The notes under the pieces: generated by a model
Seen by the model: the letters and a program-made list of their open reading frames with translations, nothing else
Told to the model about the DNA's origin: nothing
The model's database searches: none
Position numbers and translations under genes: made by a program
Shown: positions 44,278 to 56,711 of the stretch, piece by piece
How the letters are laid out: each line of letters begins with the position of its first letter
How positions within the stretch are numbered: the stretch's first letter is position 1
From: Eutrigla gurnardus
Taxonomy: Eukaryota > Chordata > Actinopteri > Perciformes > Triglidae
Length of the DNA: 64,000 bases
Assembly: GCA_963514095.1 (NCBI GenBank)
Contig: OY741276.1
Coordinates: forward strand, 24,032,895 to 24,096,894
Direction of reading: 5' to 3'

Positions 44278-46354
44278 CACATATACTGTAGCTCCTAATA
44301 AAGTTCAGGGTTACAGTGAAAGTATATCTTCTGTTTTTACAGTGTTATATTTTTGGTTTAAAAAAGAAAGAATTTTCATATTTTTTTCATAGTAACATTA
44401 TTTTGAAATTATTTCAAAATGAGAGCCTTGTAGATCATTACTTAAAAATAAGTGTTAAAGGCAGTGGTAAATATTCAGATGTATCTTGATTTTCAAATGA
44501 TGAAATTTTTTTTCATCTGTGCAAAAGCCTCATACTTTATTACAGGTCAGGGCCAATTTTGTAGATCATTTTCTAAGAGCTAACACAGACTATGATGCCT
44601 TTTGAAAATGATTATATATGGATGTTTGCATTTTTCAAATTCATCCGAATTAGTGTAAATTAATTTTCATCCTACATAAGGCCCCCCACTGCTTGTTGGG
44701 GGGCTTCCCACCTCCCAGACCCCCTCTGTCAGTCCTGCTGAATGGGCCGCCAGCTGGATGCTGTAAAATCACCTCGAGCACTCAAGTAACCTTGAGTGTC
44801 ATGGGCTTAAGAGATGATTGTGGTGTCTTTGATGAGCAAAGGTGCCTCATCTCACACCTCCGTTTTAAAACTTCAAGAGACAAGCACTCAGCGCCCAGGA
44901 ATGAGGATATTAGCTTGTCAGTGGGGTGACAAGTTTAGCACAATAGGGCCGTTTTGGCTGGAGTGTATATATTGGGTGTGTCAAAGGGTTGGAGGGGAGC
45001 AGTCACATGCTATTAGGCTCATGTTGGTGCATTTCAAGCTGGGTTTTTTTGTGGGTTGGATTCCTCATCAATTAAACCATTTGAGAACGCCAGGCTTTTT
45101 CTGCACATACAATCGGTTGTTTACAGTTTGGTTAGTTTATCTTAGAGACAAAACTTTCAGAAAATCAAATGTCTCAGCATGCGTACAGAAGGTCAACGTC
45201 AAGACCTTATTAATGAATTCCACTTTTTCCCTGAAGCATCACAGGTTAAAGTCCAGCTGCAGCGTTTCATATCATGCGTTGGAGTCAAGAGAAGGCTCGT
45301 ACATTGTGCCGCCTTCGTGGTTATCGTTTCTCATCTCAGGCGTGAATGCTGAGTGAGTATCTATAAGACATAATGTATTCTCCACACTTACATCTCTCTC
45401 ATCCTTCCCCTACTCCGTCTCCCAGTTCCTCCAGTTGCAAACAACGCATTACTTTGACTGACAGCTCCAATCATTCTGCTGCGTTTGCTTGGCAAGTTCA
45501 AAATGTGACTGACACTCAGCTCATTGGATGGGGGAGGGGGAGAAGGGGCAAGAAATTAAACAGAAAACAAAATCCTCCCTGCCTGACAACTCCCCCCCCC
45601 CCCTCCCCCACTTCTTCTCTCCTTCTTCTCCATCCTTTTCCATCATCCTTCCATTCCTGTCACTTCTTTTTTTCCCCCAGCAAAATCCGTTTTGATAGCA
45701 AATCACCACGGGCCCGCCAAATGACAGATAATCCTTTGCAGTTTTATCACTAAACCCTCTTCTTCTTATGTTGTCTCGCAGCATGTACAGTACGTACAGC
45801 TGCCATGTTTGCTGATACAATCTGCCATAATAAAAATGCTTTTTGCCAGGACAATATTCTTATAACAATATTCCTTTTCCTACCATAGGACCAATGGTGC
45901 ACTCAAGTTTGTATTCCACTCAGATACTTGACAGAACGCCATGGCCGCACCCTTTTTGGGGGGATATAAAACTGAAGATCCCACAGATATTAATCTATTG
46001 GCATGATTGCATTCATGTCTTGCATTTATTGTGTTTACAAACAAATGTTTATTTCATATATGTCCATGCCTGAGTGTTTGCAATACCTTAATGAAGGCCA
46101 TCATGCCCCTTCAATGTCCATCCAAGTGGATCAATCACCCAACACAGTGTCTGGATATTGGTTATCTGGTCACCTATGCTAATTTTATTGGATCATCAGG
46201 TATCATTAGGTGGTGATGGTGTTGGGGGCTGGGAGGGGTTGTTCCAAACACATATACTGGAAATTAAGTTTTTCAAATTCATCTCCAGAATGTCTTTGTC
46301 AAAGACTTCAGAAATATGCATTTATATATAATAATATAATAATAATATAATATA
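44278..46354. other. Repeat-poor single-copy block
   Basis: No transposon was recognised; a C-run lies at about 45592-45602. The 180-codon frame 44814-45356 has no recognisable domain, no Kozak-supported start and no splice context, so I do not call it a gene. AT-rich at 46315-46354. Confidence 0.4.
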
Positions 46355-46451
46355 TCCATCCATCCATTGTCTACCGCTTATCCTGTATTCAGGGTCACGG
46401 GGGGCTGGAGCAGGGCACACCCTGGACAGGACGCCAGTCTATCACAGGGCC
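46355..46451 (-). mobile_element. SINE-like element 3' tail, inverted copy
   Basis: The inverse reads GGCCCTGTGATAGACTGGCG, CCAGGGTGTGCCCTGC, CCCGTGACCCTGAATACAGG, ATAAGCGGTAGACAATGG and GATGGATGGAT. It matches 46888-47013 on the plus strand. It is a 5'-truncated copy lying in opposite orientation to its neighbour. Confidence 0.85.
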
Positions 46452-46483
46452 ATAATATAATATATATTATATTTTTTTATGTG

Positions 46484-47013
46484 GGCTACACGGTGGTGTA
46501 GTGGGCAGCGCTGTCGCCTCACAGCGAGAGGGTTCCAGGTTCAATTCCCGAGTCGGTCCCGGGTTCCTTCTGTGTGGAGTTGGCATGTTCTCCCCGTGTG
46601 AGCGTGGGTTCTCTCCGGGTTCTCCAGCTTCCTCCCACAGTCCAAAGACATGCAGGATGGGGACAGGTTAATTGATGACTCTAAATTTCCCGTAGGCGTG
46701 AATGGTTGTTTGTCTCTACATGTCAGCCCTGTGATAGACTGGTTACCTGTCTGTCTCTACATGTCAGCCCTGTGATAGACTGGTTACCTGTCTGTCTCTA
46801 CATGTCAGCCCTGTGATAGACTGGTTACCTGTCTGTCTCTACATGTCTCCCTGTGATAGACTGCTTACCTGTCTGTCTCTATATGTCGGCCCTGTGATAG
46901 ACTGGCGTCCTGTCCAGGGTGTACCCTGCCTTAGCCCAATGACAGCTGGGATCGGCTCCAGCCCCCCCACGACCCTGAATACAGGATAAGCGGTACACGA
47001 TGAATGGATGGAT
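46484..47013 (+). mobile_element. SINE-like dispersed element with tRNA-like head
   Basis: The head has an A-box-like TGGTGTAGTGG (about 46492) and a B-box-like GGTTCAATTCC (about 46538), spaced as in a pol III promoter. Then follow the phrase GTTGGCATGTTCTCCCCGTG, CCTCCCACAGTCCAAAGACA and TTAATTGATGACTCTAAATT, and a tail ending GGATAAGCGG with GGATGGAT. From memory this is one of the commonest interspersed repeats in ray-finned fish. The middle is expanded by a tandem repeat (46716-46905). Confidence 0.8.
46716..46905 (+). repeat. ~43-bp tandem repeat inside the SINE-like element
   Basis: The unit CTGTCTCTACATGTCAGCCC plus TGTGATAGACTGGTTACCTG occurs about four times in a row, with a shortened GTCTCCC unit near 46844 and a TATATGTCGG variant last. 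Unit copies are nearly identical, so the expansion is recent or kept uniform. Confidence 0.92.
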
Positions 47014-47389
47014 TCATTTATTGAAACGATTTGTCTCCATAGTGACATGTGTATTAGCAACACATCCAAATGATCATGGCAGATCCTGTTAAATGATATT
47101 AAAGCAGCAGAACGCTGTTTATAAGACTAGTCTGAAAATCATGCTCTAACTGTAATATATGAGCCTAATCATTGATTTCATTGTCACAGACAGTGTAGGA
47201 CATTTCAGGCCCAGATTTCAGTTTTTTTTACTGTGAATCTGAACTCATATGTTCACTGAACTGTTTGTTCCAACCTTTAACTGCATAATTTATATAAATA
47301 TTGTACAAAATATTATAGAAACTATTTTAAATATCGACACCAATGTGGAATGAGAGACAGTGTGTTGTTTCTGTCTTGTCATTCCTCTC
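47014..47389. other. AT-rich intergenic, nothing recognised
   Basis: A single-copy looking stretch between two mobile elements. Confidence 0.5.
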
Positions 47390-47391
47390 TA

Positions 47392-47971
47392 GCCCCTTTT
47401 AGACAGACGATCCCGCAGTAATGGCGGAAAGGCAAGTAAAACCGAGGCGAGAGAGGGGGGCAATATTCCGTGAAAAAAGTCGCAGATTTGCTACTTTATT
47501 ACGATGCTAACAAACAACCGCTAGCTAACTTCCCATGAATGTAGGCATTTATTTTTCTAATTAATCCATCACAACGTGTGACAACGCCTCGTCAAGGTCC
47601 TTAGGGTGACGGCTGTTGATGCTTATTGTTTATACGGGCCAAATTGTCATCTTATGTGTGTTTATTGATCGCATGGATAGCAGCCGTAGCTTTCACGTGT
47701 TGGCATAGCAACGGCAAACATCCGGTCAGCTCCGTCTCTTCTTCTGTGTTTTTGGTGTATTTTTGTAGCAGAAACAGCGCCACATATAGGCCTGGAATAT
47801 GTACTAGTCGTTTTCAGTGGATTCGTCTGGATGCAGATTTTCTTGAAATGACGCCAAGGAAAACCGGAGAAAACAAGTTTGTTTTAGTACGTGTGGACGG
47901 CCTCCTGGACTGACGATGGGGCGGAATAATGGCGGAATACTCCCGCAACGAAAAGGTAGTCTAAAAGAGGC
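47392..47971. mobile_element. MITE family E, intact copy with TA flanks
   Basis: The left end GCCCCTTTTAGACAGACGAT and the inverse of the right end GCCTCTTTTAGACTACCTTT form a TIR. Both ends continue into CCCGCAGTAATGGCGGA-like sequence. TA borders both sides (47390-47391 and 47972-47973). A TA target with this end type would fit a Tc1/mariner-type or related MITE, but the class is unproven. No transposase; the 95-codon frame at 47626-47913 has no domain. Confidence 0.8.
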
Positions 47972-47973
47972 TA

Positions 47974-49692
47974 GTGTCTCTTACCACACACATTTAATAT
48001 GCGCATCTTCTCCCTTTGTTCTTTTGTGGTACAACACGTGTGCTTAGTACAAAGCTGCCATAACCCTACACACAAAGGTTACTGAAATGGTGCAGTTTCC
48101 TGAGCTTGAACCTGAATCTACGGAATTATTTTAGGCAGGTCGGATTCCCCTCTTTCGTATATATTATACACGCCTCCCAATATGCATGCATACAGTGTAT
48201 ATAGATGATAAACCGTAGGTACCCTGCTTTCGCAGCTGGCATCAGCGTACTTATATCTAGGAAAAGTAATGCATAGTAATTAGTATCGTAATTACTTAAA
48301 AACTAGCATTACAAGGCTTATATCTTAAAACGTTGTTACCAAATCAAAATGTGGTTACAAACACAAAACATTAAAGTGAAACAGTCGCGATTATGCCTAG
48401 GCAACTACTTAGTTTCGTTTCGTTCGGGTTTCGTTAAGACATCGTGGTTGGACTTCCTCACTTGTAACTTGCGTGTTATTCTAACTCACTAGTTCTGAGT
48501 GTATTCACACGGATGAATTTGCATGCCTAGCACAGACTTAATTACGTGGAATGACATGCCAAGAGCAACAACGCTGTTGTCATAGCACATGAAATGCCTT
48601 GTGAGGCCAGGCTGGTCTGTCAGGAACATAGAGTTACCTGCACCGCACAACACCGAACACGTACATTTAAATTCCTACTTGTCGGAAATCAAATTTGGGC
48701 CATAAAGACAAAGAAAGCAAACACCAAAAACATACTGTATATGCTAATTTCTTAGCAGAAACAAATTTCAGGTTGACAGAAGCTACTTTGAAAACTGTCA
48801 AACAGGCATTGACAGTCATGTCAACCCTATAATTTACCTATTACAAGACAATTGTCTCTATTAAATGGGGAACATGCTTTGTACCATCTACACATAATAA
48901 CTGATTATTACTAACTATAATTTATTGTTGTCAGTCTCACGGCAAATAGTGTAACAAGTGGGCTTGGCTGGATCATCAAAGAGAGCAACGCCTCAAAGCA
49001 GCGCTGACGACAAATATGGACGTGAGAAAGTAAGACGAGGAATTAACCCGATGACTTACTCTGGAAAGCTCTGCCTCAAATAATGGGTTTGGCCTGAGGG
49101 ATGACTGTGATCCAGCAGAGGGAATGAACAGTACAGAGCCTCGGTTCCTCTTGTTTGTTCAGCACATTTGCTTAAAATCGTCATCTGATGAAGAGCTAAA
49201 TCCTACAAGTCCTTTGTTCAGCACTCGATATAAAGGAGGCCTGAGAAGTCATTCATACACCTGCACAAAGCATACTGCCCCCGCCCTTCTTCTTTAGGTC
49301 GAACAGGCTTTCTTACACGGATGATGATCTCAGAGACAGGGGGGATGTCTAAAAGCACACAACCATACAGGAAACAATAAGTTGGAGAAAGAAAGGCTAG
49401 AGAAGATGCAGAGGGATAAAGGGGGCGGATGGAAGCAAAGTTGAGAAGACGAAAGAAGGATCTATGATGTGGTGTGAAAAAGAAAATGTGTTGTGTAATA
49501 TGTAAAGTATGAAAAATAAGGGTTTTTGGTTGAGCATAACACTCTGACACATTGAATTCGCAGCAGCATAAAGGTATTAAATAATAATCTCACAGCCCTT
49601 TGCCCCCAAACACAGCTAGAGGGATGTTCGTGTACACCTTTGTTTGATCTTTGTGGCATTGTGGATTGTAAGTACAGTATGTGGATGCTTTC

Positions 49693-49694
<2 letters not shown>
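47974..49694. other. Intergenic, nothing recognised
   Basis: No transposon ends, simple repeats or coding signal were recognised. The minus-strand frame 49218-49550 lacks any domain. Confidence 0.5.

Positions 49695-49735
<41 letters not shown>
49695..49735. repeat. (TG)n microsatellite
   Basis: TG run of about 41 bases. Confidence 0.95.
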
Positions 49736-49736
<1 letters not shown>

Positions 49737-50940
49737 ACACCACATGTGCAAGAGTGTGCCGTTGTGAGAAAAACAATGTTATGTTGGATTTGCAGGGAAA
49801 TAGGATTTATGTTGTGGAACTTTGATCACCAAAAGGCTTTGGTATTCGACACAACAATAATTCTCCTTGAGCTCAGCTTAAATAAATGATGTGCCTTTTG
49901 TGAGTGTCCGATCGGTGTTGGACTTGAAACAGGGCTGTCGCTACACTTGACATGTCTATGGATCTTTGGAGACCAAACTCAAAAAAGGCCTATAAATGGG
50001 TGCTTCATTTATTGGAAGTAACAATGCATTTTTAAACATGCCTGATTTGCTTCTGTCTACGAGCACCAATTGATACAATGCTCATGATGGTAGTTAAGTT
50101 TACAACTGTGGCAATGCCACATACTTACAAACACACACTTAGGTGCATGTGTGAGACGACTCGCAACAACAATGGCAGCTTCCGAAGATGTTAGTGTGGA
50201 TGTTGCAAGAGCATCAGTTTTATCAGAATTAGAGAGTGTTTTAATTGCAACAAGAGCAAATGATGAATTGGGTGTGGTTGTAAAATACCTCAAATCCAAA
50301 CAGACTGACAATAGCACCCAGACAGGACTGGATCTCCCAGTCCTAACGGGAACTTTTCGAACATAACCCCAGAAATGAATGACATGCTGCTTGGCAATTG
50401 AACCATGCTAGGTGTTATGCTAACATAATAATGTCTACATCTTAGAGCAAGCAAACATTCAATCCATTCCTTCCCCTTATTTGCTAACTCGCTGTGATGA
50501 AAAGGTCAGAGCTGCAGCCCTGGAGCTGGGAGAAACTCTGTGCCTTTGCTCATGGGCGCTTCAGTAGAGGGTACACCCGGACCTTGACCTTGGGTCCTCC
50601 TGTTCAAGAGCAGATTCTCCCTACTCACCAGAGATATAATATATCGAATCACAACCAATAAAAAAAGTGGACATAATGTGAGATCTCGTTTCAGGAGGGC
50701 AAGAAAGAGTTTACAAAGAATGAGAAGTGGGATTTCTGTTTGTGTGTGTGAAGGAAACGAGGTCTGTGTTTCTCATTATGTTTTGTGTAAGCAGTGAAAT
50801 CGTGCGCACGCAATTTTACAGCTGTATTATAGGATGAAGTCATCTAAAAATCAGCACACGCTCTCATAATGTAGTTTACCATATAAGGTCAAGACTGCTG
50901 ACAAACTTTCAAGCCACTTAAATTCAGATCACTTAAACAC
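49736..50940. other. Intergenic, nothing recognised
   Basis: A 71-codon frame at 50151-50366 has balanced protein-like composition (ASEDVSVDVARASVLSELES and so on). I cannot match it to a family, and no flanking splice signals or conservation evidence are available. Confidence 0.45.
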
Positions 50941-51080
50941 ACTAAGGGCACATACAAACCAGCCTGAGTGGAGCGTTTACATCCGTGGTGCGGTGCGTTG
51001 TTGTGTTTGGTGTGAATACCGGACTAGAATTCTGGTGCGGACCACCACCCTCTGGTCCACCTGGCAAGGCTGGTCTCCAA
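50941..51080 (+). repeat. Possible hAT-type terminal fragment
   Basis: AAGGGCACATACAAACCAGC at 50943 and the following GGTGCGGTGCG, GTTTGGTGTGAATACCGGAC and TGGTGCGGACC resemble fish hAT MITE ends and their subterminal repeats. The other end and TSD were not found. Confidence 0.4.
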
Positions 51081-51703
51081 CCGCTGTTAAGTGAACTCTG
51101 GAGCTGTTATGGAGCATTTATGTCACTTCATCCGTTAAAAAAAAACTTGGGACTAGAAGCCTTATTGAGCATGTGCTACCACTGGATCTGACAAATTTAC
51201 TGTTCATTAGACCAAAAATGAGACAGTAATTAGCTAGTGAGTGCAGCCCACAGTCTTCACTCCCGCCGCTAGGAGACTAGTTTGCTGGCAGATGAGCGGT
51301 CGGCAGCTGTTTGAGTTGAGCTCTACCTCCTGTTTCACTCAATTTGCAGGTTACAAATTACACAATGTTCCTTTCTGGAAGCACTTCTGTAAATCTAATG
51401 AAAGTACAGGTTGATTTTTAAGCATGTATACACTTTGATTTCCTGCCATCTTCGCCTTTACAGAAAAGACAGGCAGTCTGTCAGGAGAAGAATTCCTCCC
51501 AGCAGGCCTGCTGAAATGAACGACCTGCCAGACCATGGACTTGGTTTTAATAGCAGCTCACACAAACACTGTAAATTTACAGCTGGGAACTGCTCACTGA
51601 AAAGAACCTCAAATTTGCGAAAGCCATAAGTCCAGTCAGCAGTCTCTCACTCTAACCATGTCTCCATCCTGTTCTCTCACACTCCTTCAGTAGATAAGTG
51701 ACC

Positions 51704-51718
51704 CTCTCTCTCTCTCTC

Positions 51719-51799
<81 letters not shown>
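51704..51799. repeat. (CT)n microsatellite
   Basis: CT tract of about 96 bases with one CCC interruption near 51728. The Arg/Glu frame on the minus strand is its artefact. Confidence 0.97.
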
Positions 51800-51803
<4 letters not shown>

Positions 51804-51944
51804 TACATAAGTAGTAAACCTGAACATGACCATCACACAGCTCTGGTAATCAGTGAGGCTGTGCACACTTGACATGGCTAAATGTTGTCATTTAAAAGCA
51901 GTCGTTAGCCATGTTAGCGGCTTAGCTCTAGTGATGGCAATAAA

Positions 51945-52345
51945 AGCTTAGTTCACCACTTTGGTCCACACCAGGCAGCAACATCTGGTTCTGCAAAGCC
52001 ATGTTGGTATAAACATGTAGATTTTTAAATTTGGTGTTTCTGAGCACTTATCACTTTCATGACTCCTTGTCCATTTTGGCAAGTTAGTTTAAAATATACT
52101 TCAATCCAGCAAGATGCCATTTTGTAAATTATGGTCTATTTAGAGTAAAATAGACAATATGCTTTAGGGCGGGACTACCATGTGATTGACAGGTTACTAC
52201 CACACTGCCAATACAGTTAGCTACCAAGATGACTTTAACATGTAGCTGTTAAGTTGACTTGAATTATGAAGCTAACTTTGTTAGCAGCTTCACACCACAA
52301 TGGAGATGGATCCAGATCCAGTAAGGTTGCTGCTCGGGGTGCCGC
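51945..52345 (-). repeat. Dispersed repeat family A, copy 9
   Basis: Minus-strand copy, starting at the CACCAGGCAGCAACATCTGG block. It continues with the TTTAGAGTAAAATAGACAAT, GCTTTAGGGCGGGACTACCA and TTGACAGGTTACTACCAC blocks, then TTATGAAGCTAACTTTGTTA and GGTTGCTGCTCGGGGTGCCG. The sequence between the CACCAGG block and 52090 is diverged or inserted. Confidence 0.78.
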
Positions 52346-54866
52346 TCTGCTGCTTGAACCAGAGAGAGTGTGACTTGTAACACAACAGCGTTGGCAGTAG
52401 TGTGACGTAGTAAATAAGTGTCGGAAACACGACTATCCCTAGAACACCAAAACAACAATGGAAGATTTTAGGTAATTTTCGTCAAGCGCAAGCAAAGTCA
52501 ACATGTTGATGCACACAATGGTGGCCATGCACAACTGCTGGCTTTCAATCTTCTTCGGAATAAAGTTCTGAGCTTTTTATATCCCCCTAGTCGCAGGTCG
52601 AGCACATAACACGTCTTCAATATGGGCTAAACACTATACATTTTTCTTTATACATCCACAGCCTGACAGAGCTGGCTACCAGCATGCATGGCTATCATCT
52701 TGTTACAATCGCAATGGCAGATGGTTTGTGTGCTATGAAAGGTTCAAGCAAAGACTTGTGTTAACATTCATGTTGAGGCAGATTTGCGATTGAAAAATGG
52801 AAACAATCTGTGTTAAACAACAGAAGATGATGGCAGTAACTGCCAGCATCTAAAGGGTTATTACATTTACAGTGCAACTTGAGTTATCCTGCTGTCAACA
52901 TCTCCAATGGAGCCTTCCAACACGGTCAGTCCCCCACGATGACTTTGAACCTCCCCTAACAAGCTACTTACATGTGGGATATTAAAAAGAAAGTAATCCA
53001 CTTGCAAAATAAATATAAAAACCCATCATCATCTAACCAGCCTTGGTGAGGGATCAGGATGTTCTTCTGTCCACAATTTATCGCTGTTCTCCTACTTTAT
53101 AACTACCTATGGGGAATAGAAAGAAACACCTGATCGTTTTGAAACGCTCACATTTTGTGATGAAAGACTCAAGTCAGAGTTTTTTTCCGTCGAGAAAACC
53201 TACGTGTGAACCTCAGGAACCACGACTTTTCTCCACAGAGCCAAGCGGCGTTTCTCTGTCTTTCCTCCTTGCTGGCACCTGGAGGTACTCAGCACTGACT
53301 CTAACATGGAGCTTTGAAATAGCAATCAATGCCTTTATACTGCAGGGAGGGCTCGTAAAAGTGTCGTTGGGAGGAATATATGATGTCGTATTTCACCCTC
53401 CCCTCCCTATTTTTAAACGCTGAGTTATGGCTGCAGAAATGTGTACCCATTAAAGGTGATATGATGTATTTTCTGCCTTGTTCAGAAACTCATTCATCAC
53501 CATGGACCAAAAAGAAAACTGCACTTACTCTTTCACCCCTTCCTCTCCCATCTTCCCTCCAATCCTTACCCCGACACCATTCTTGTACTCTGTCTTGAGT
53601 AATTTACGATACACCGGTAGTGCAACCTCCTGGCAGGAATTGCAAGAGCAGCTTGCTCTTTCTCCTGGCAACTAAATAACCTTTTATAAAGGACCAAACT
53701 TGGCCAAGTCATCTGCTGCTGCACATTAAGACAGGACAGAGCCAGACATGCGGATACAATCCTTCACACTCTTCTTTCTCAGGGTAACAGTGCTGATATA
53801 TGGAAGCCATGTAAAGCCATTATAATTTGAATTTAATAAATACATTATTTATATAAAATTAAAAATATTAGTCTTTCTTTACTTTCTGTGACATTAATAG
53901 AAGGTTATTTCAAATTCTGCTCAATATTCAAATATGAAATTCAAGTCTTTTTCTTGGATCACATGACTGACTGAGAATGTAATGTGAAGGTAAATGTTTG
54001 AATGTTCATCCTGAATTTTGTAGTTGACTTGAAAGTTAAGATTCCAAAAGGACTATTGATGACCAAGTTTTGAATATTTAATGCTTGCATTTCTCTACAA
54101 GTATGATTTTGTACGTTTGCAGAAATTTTTGAATCTTGATTTCGTGTTAAACTAATTGGATCAGAATTAGAGAGTATGTAATGATTTCAAATAGGCCGAT
54201 GTGACATATCTATTACAATGATATTATCAAAACATTTTTTATAAATGTGTATAAGAGATGTGGCCAGAACAGTTTAAACACAGGATGTGTTATTGAAGCA
54301 TTAGCATTGTTAAATAAAAAAAATGAAAAAATAAGCTTGTTGAAATTAGCTAGCTCTGTCAAATGTATTTATGTATATGCATGTTACGAGGACTTCAGAA
54401 CCTTCCAGGATGTTTGTGAAACTGTGTCACTGTGTTCATAAGAGTTAAGTCAGGAAATGAGATGACGTAACTTCATACAGATGGTTTTCAAAGTAAAATA
54501 GTTCTGCTCTCTAAATTCAGTGTTATCCATTTCAACATTTAGGAGAAGGTAATATGTTGTTTTAAAAAACTTTATTGCAGCCCGTCTTTGCTTCCATACT
54601 AAAAGTACTGAAAAACCTGTGTGAGCTTGTGCTGAATATTAAATTACATAGGAGCTGCTGTAGTCCCGTACCGCCTGTTCTTTACTCATTTGGGTGTGTG
54701 TTCAATATTTGCTGTATGATGATGGCTCATAACCTTCATTGCATGCCAGTTTACTCTCTCCCGACCTCCTCTGTAAGTGGCAAATCAACAGAAGCTGTAA
54801 TTATTACTCCTGTAACGGAACAGTTGAGTTGTTGCCGTTGCTGTTGCTACTGCTGTGTTTTGTAGT

Positions 54867-54868
<2 letters not shown>
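52346..54868. other. Intergenic, nothing recognised
   Basis: A single-copy looking block; 53830-54250 is AT-rich. No exons or transposon ends. Confidence 0.5.

Positions 54869-54919
<51 letters not shown>
54869..54919. repeat. (TG)n microsatellite
   Basis: A pure TG run of about 51 bases, preceded by TGTTGC/TGC triplet-rich sequence. Confidence 0.96.
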
Positions 54920-54922
<3 letters not shown>

Positions 54923-55107
54923 CTGTTGCATTCTGCTCCCAGTGTCTGCCGACAGAGGATTAATCTCCCCAGCTGAGGCAGTAGCTAAGGTCAGCAAGGG
55001 AAATATTTCATAAGTGTCAGCTTGGCCCACAGCCCTCAACGCAGAGTTGGAAATGAGAATGCACGGTCGCATAACAAACGGCCGTGTGTGACTTTGCGAG
55101 GCATGCC

Positions 55108-55127
55108 GGGGGGGGGGGGGGGGGGGG
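55108..55127. repeat. Poly-G homopolymer
   Basis: A run of about 20 G. Such runs are assembly-error prone and can form G-quadruplexes. Confidence 0.9.
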
Positions 55128-56277
55128 ATGATATATGGCAGTGCTTCACTTTCATGTATTCATCTGAGCTGGTGAATTACTACCAGGGACAAGCACGGTG
55201 CTTTGTCACCACAAGGACCCAGTTGAGACAAATATTTTGGCCACACGAGGTCTTGTCTGGAATGCGTTTTCCATTACTGACTGTTCTTTAACTCCTGTTT
55301 TTTTTTTTTTTTCGGGGGGGGCGGGTTAGGTTTTTTTTAGGAGAATTCGTAAAAGTAATTCCCAACTTCTGCTTCGCCACATTTAGTTCGATTCAATAAA
55401 ACAGTTCGTTTAAAAAAAAAAAAAAACTCAATGTGCTGTTTTCCATTAGGCCTAAAACGCTCTTCTAAATTGACTTTGTCATTTTCCCTCCGTTTAATAC
55501 TCTCACTGCTGCAGGTTTCTTTGCTCCTGCGGTGACCCAGGGTTGGCAAGCACATGCAGAGAGATTAATGACATGGGCGGGCCGCATCAATAACCGATTG
55601 TTTGATGTGTCAAGCCTGAAGGGCGCTGATTTACTTACACATTGGTCGGCTTTTAATTGAGCGATGCCATCCCTTGTCACATCAAAGCCGTGGCATCCGA
55701 CATGACTCGGCCTCGCTGCGGGCCAAGATGACTGACATGCACCGCTGAGCCTCGCCCGTCCTTCGTCATCTTCCTCGGTTATGTTTGGCACAAACTCTGT
55801 GGCTCCTGCAGCCTCCGGTAACTCCTGTCGTATATCAGGTCACGGGTGCCACAGTCTTAGCGGGGCTACGTTGGAGAAGCTAGTTTTTGATTTCATGACA
55901 AAAGCCATTTCAAAGATAGGAAGAGAGACAGATAGCATGTTCCCAGAAGCCTCCCCCTCAACAAAGGTTAGTGATGAAGACACGGAGACGGTGGCCATGT
56001 GTGCTGGAAGCAGCATTGACTTTTAACAAGCGTGAGGAATTTGTGCTGGGAAGATTTTCTTTGCACGGCTTGTTATCGTTCCTTTTACCGAGACCTGTCA
56101 CGGCTCCAGCTCGTGAATACCTCGATTGTGCTTCTATCAGAATGACCCCCCTCCGTCATCAGGCCAATGGAAAGAAGAAAAAAAAAACATCTTTTCATGT
56201 CATCTGAAATTTCACACAACAATGTAGGACGATCTGATTCGAGGCAGACGGCGTCTGGCATGGCAGGGCCCCGTTCT

Positions 56278-56315
56278 CCCTCCTCCTCTTCCTCCTCCTC
56301 TTCCTCCTCCTCCTC
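56278..56315. repeat. (TCC)n trinucleotide repeat
   Basis: Interrupted TCC/TCT repeat, read as poly-Ser on the plus strand and poly-Glu on the minus strand. Confidence 0.9.
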
Positions 56316-56673
56316 GCTCCATGCTCTTGATAACTTCTCCGTGTGGAGAACAATAGCGCCTTTTGTTTCCGAGTGCGGAGAGAGGACTTGAGGTTGCGTG
56401 GTTGTGGGCGGCTTACGTGCCTGTCTACGAATGTGTTTCAGGTGTAGCGAGTACGACAAGGCGGAACCCTGTGCAGTGTGGGTTTCGGAAATAAAAGTGC
56501 CAATCTGCGAACAGAGAGGGAAGCCTATTATCCCGGTGTGATTATAATGCAGACAGATAGACGACAGGTAGGCAGAGTGGATAAGAGCGTTAGCTTGCGA
56601 GACGTGATGAGCTGACAAGAGAGACAATCTCCCTCCTAAACTGGAGAGATAAGGTTGTCAGCCCCAGCTCTGA

Positions 56674-56679
<6 letters not shown>

Positions 56680-56709
<30 letters not shown>
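56680..56709. repeat. (CA)n microsatellite
   Basis: CA run of about 30 bases followed by a short TA run. Confidence 0.93.

Positions 56710-56711
<2 letters not shown>

Noticed and set aside
44814..45356. 180-codon plus-strand frame
   Set aside because: No recognisable family, no supporting splice sites and ordinary surrounding composition; best treated as chance.
46484..46560. tRNA-like A and B boxes as a tRNA gene
   Set aside because: The boxes continue into a well-known dispersed SINE-like body and no cloverleaf with anticodon arm is evident.
50151..50366. Protein-like 71-codon frame as an exon
   Set aside because: Composition is plausible, but there is no family match, no acceptor/donor pair I would trust, and no neighbouring exons.
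56085..56627. 180-codon minus-strand frame with poly-Glu
   Set aside because: The acidic run is the TCC microsatellite read backwards. The rest has no domain, and it lies upstream of znf703 in unique non-coding DNA.
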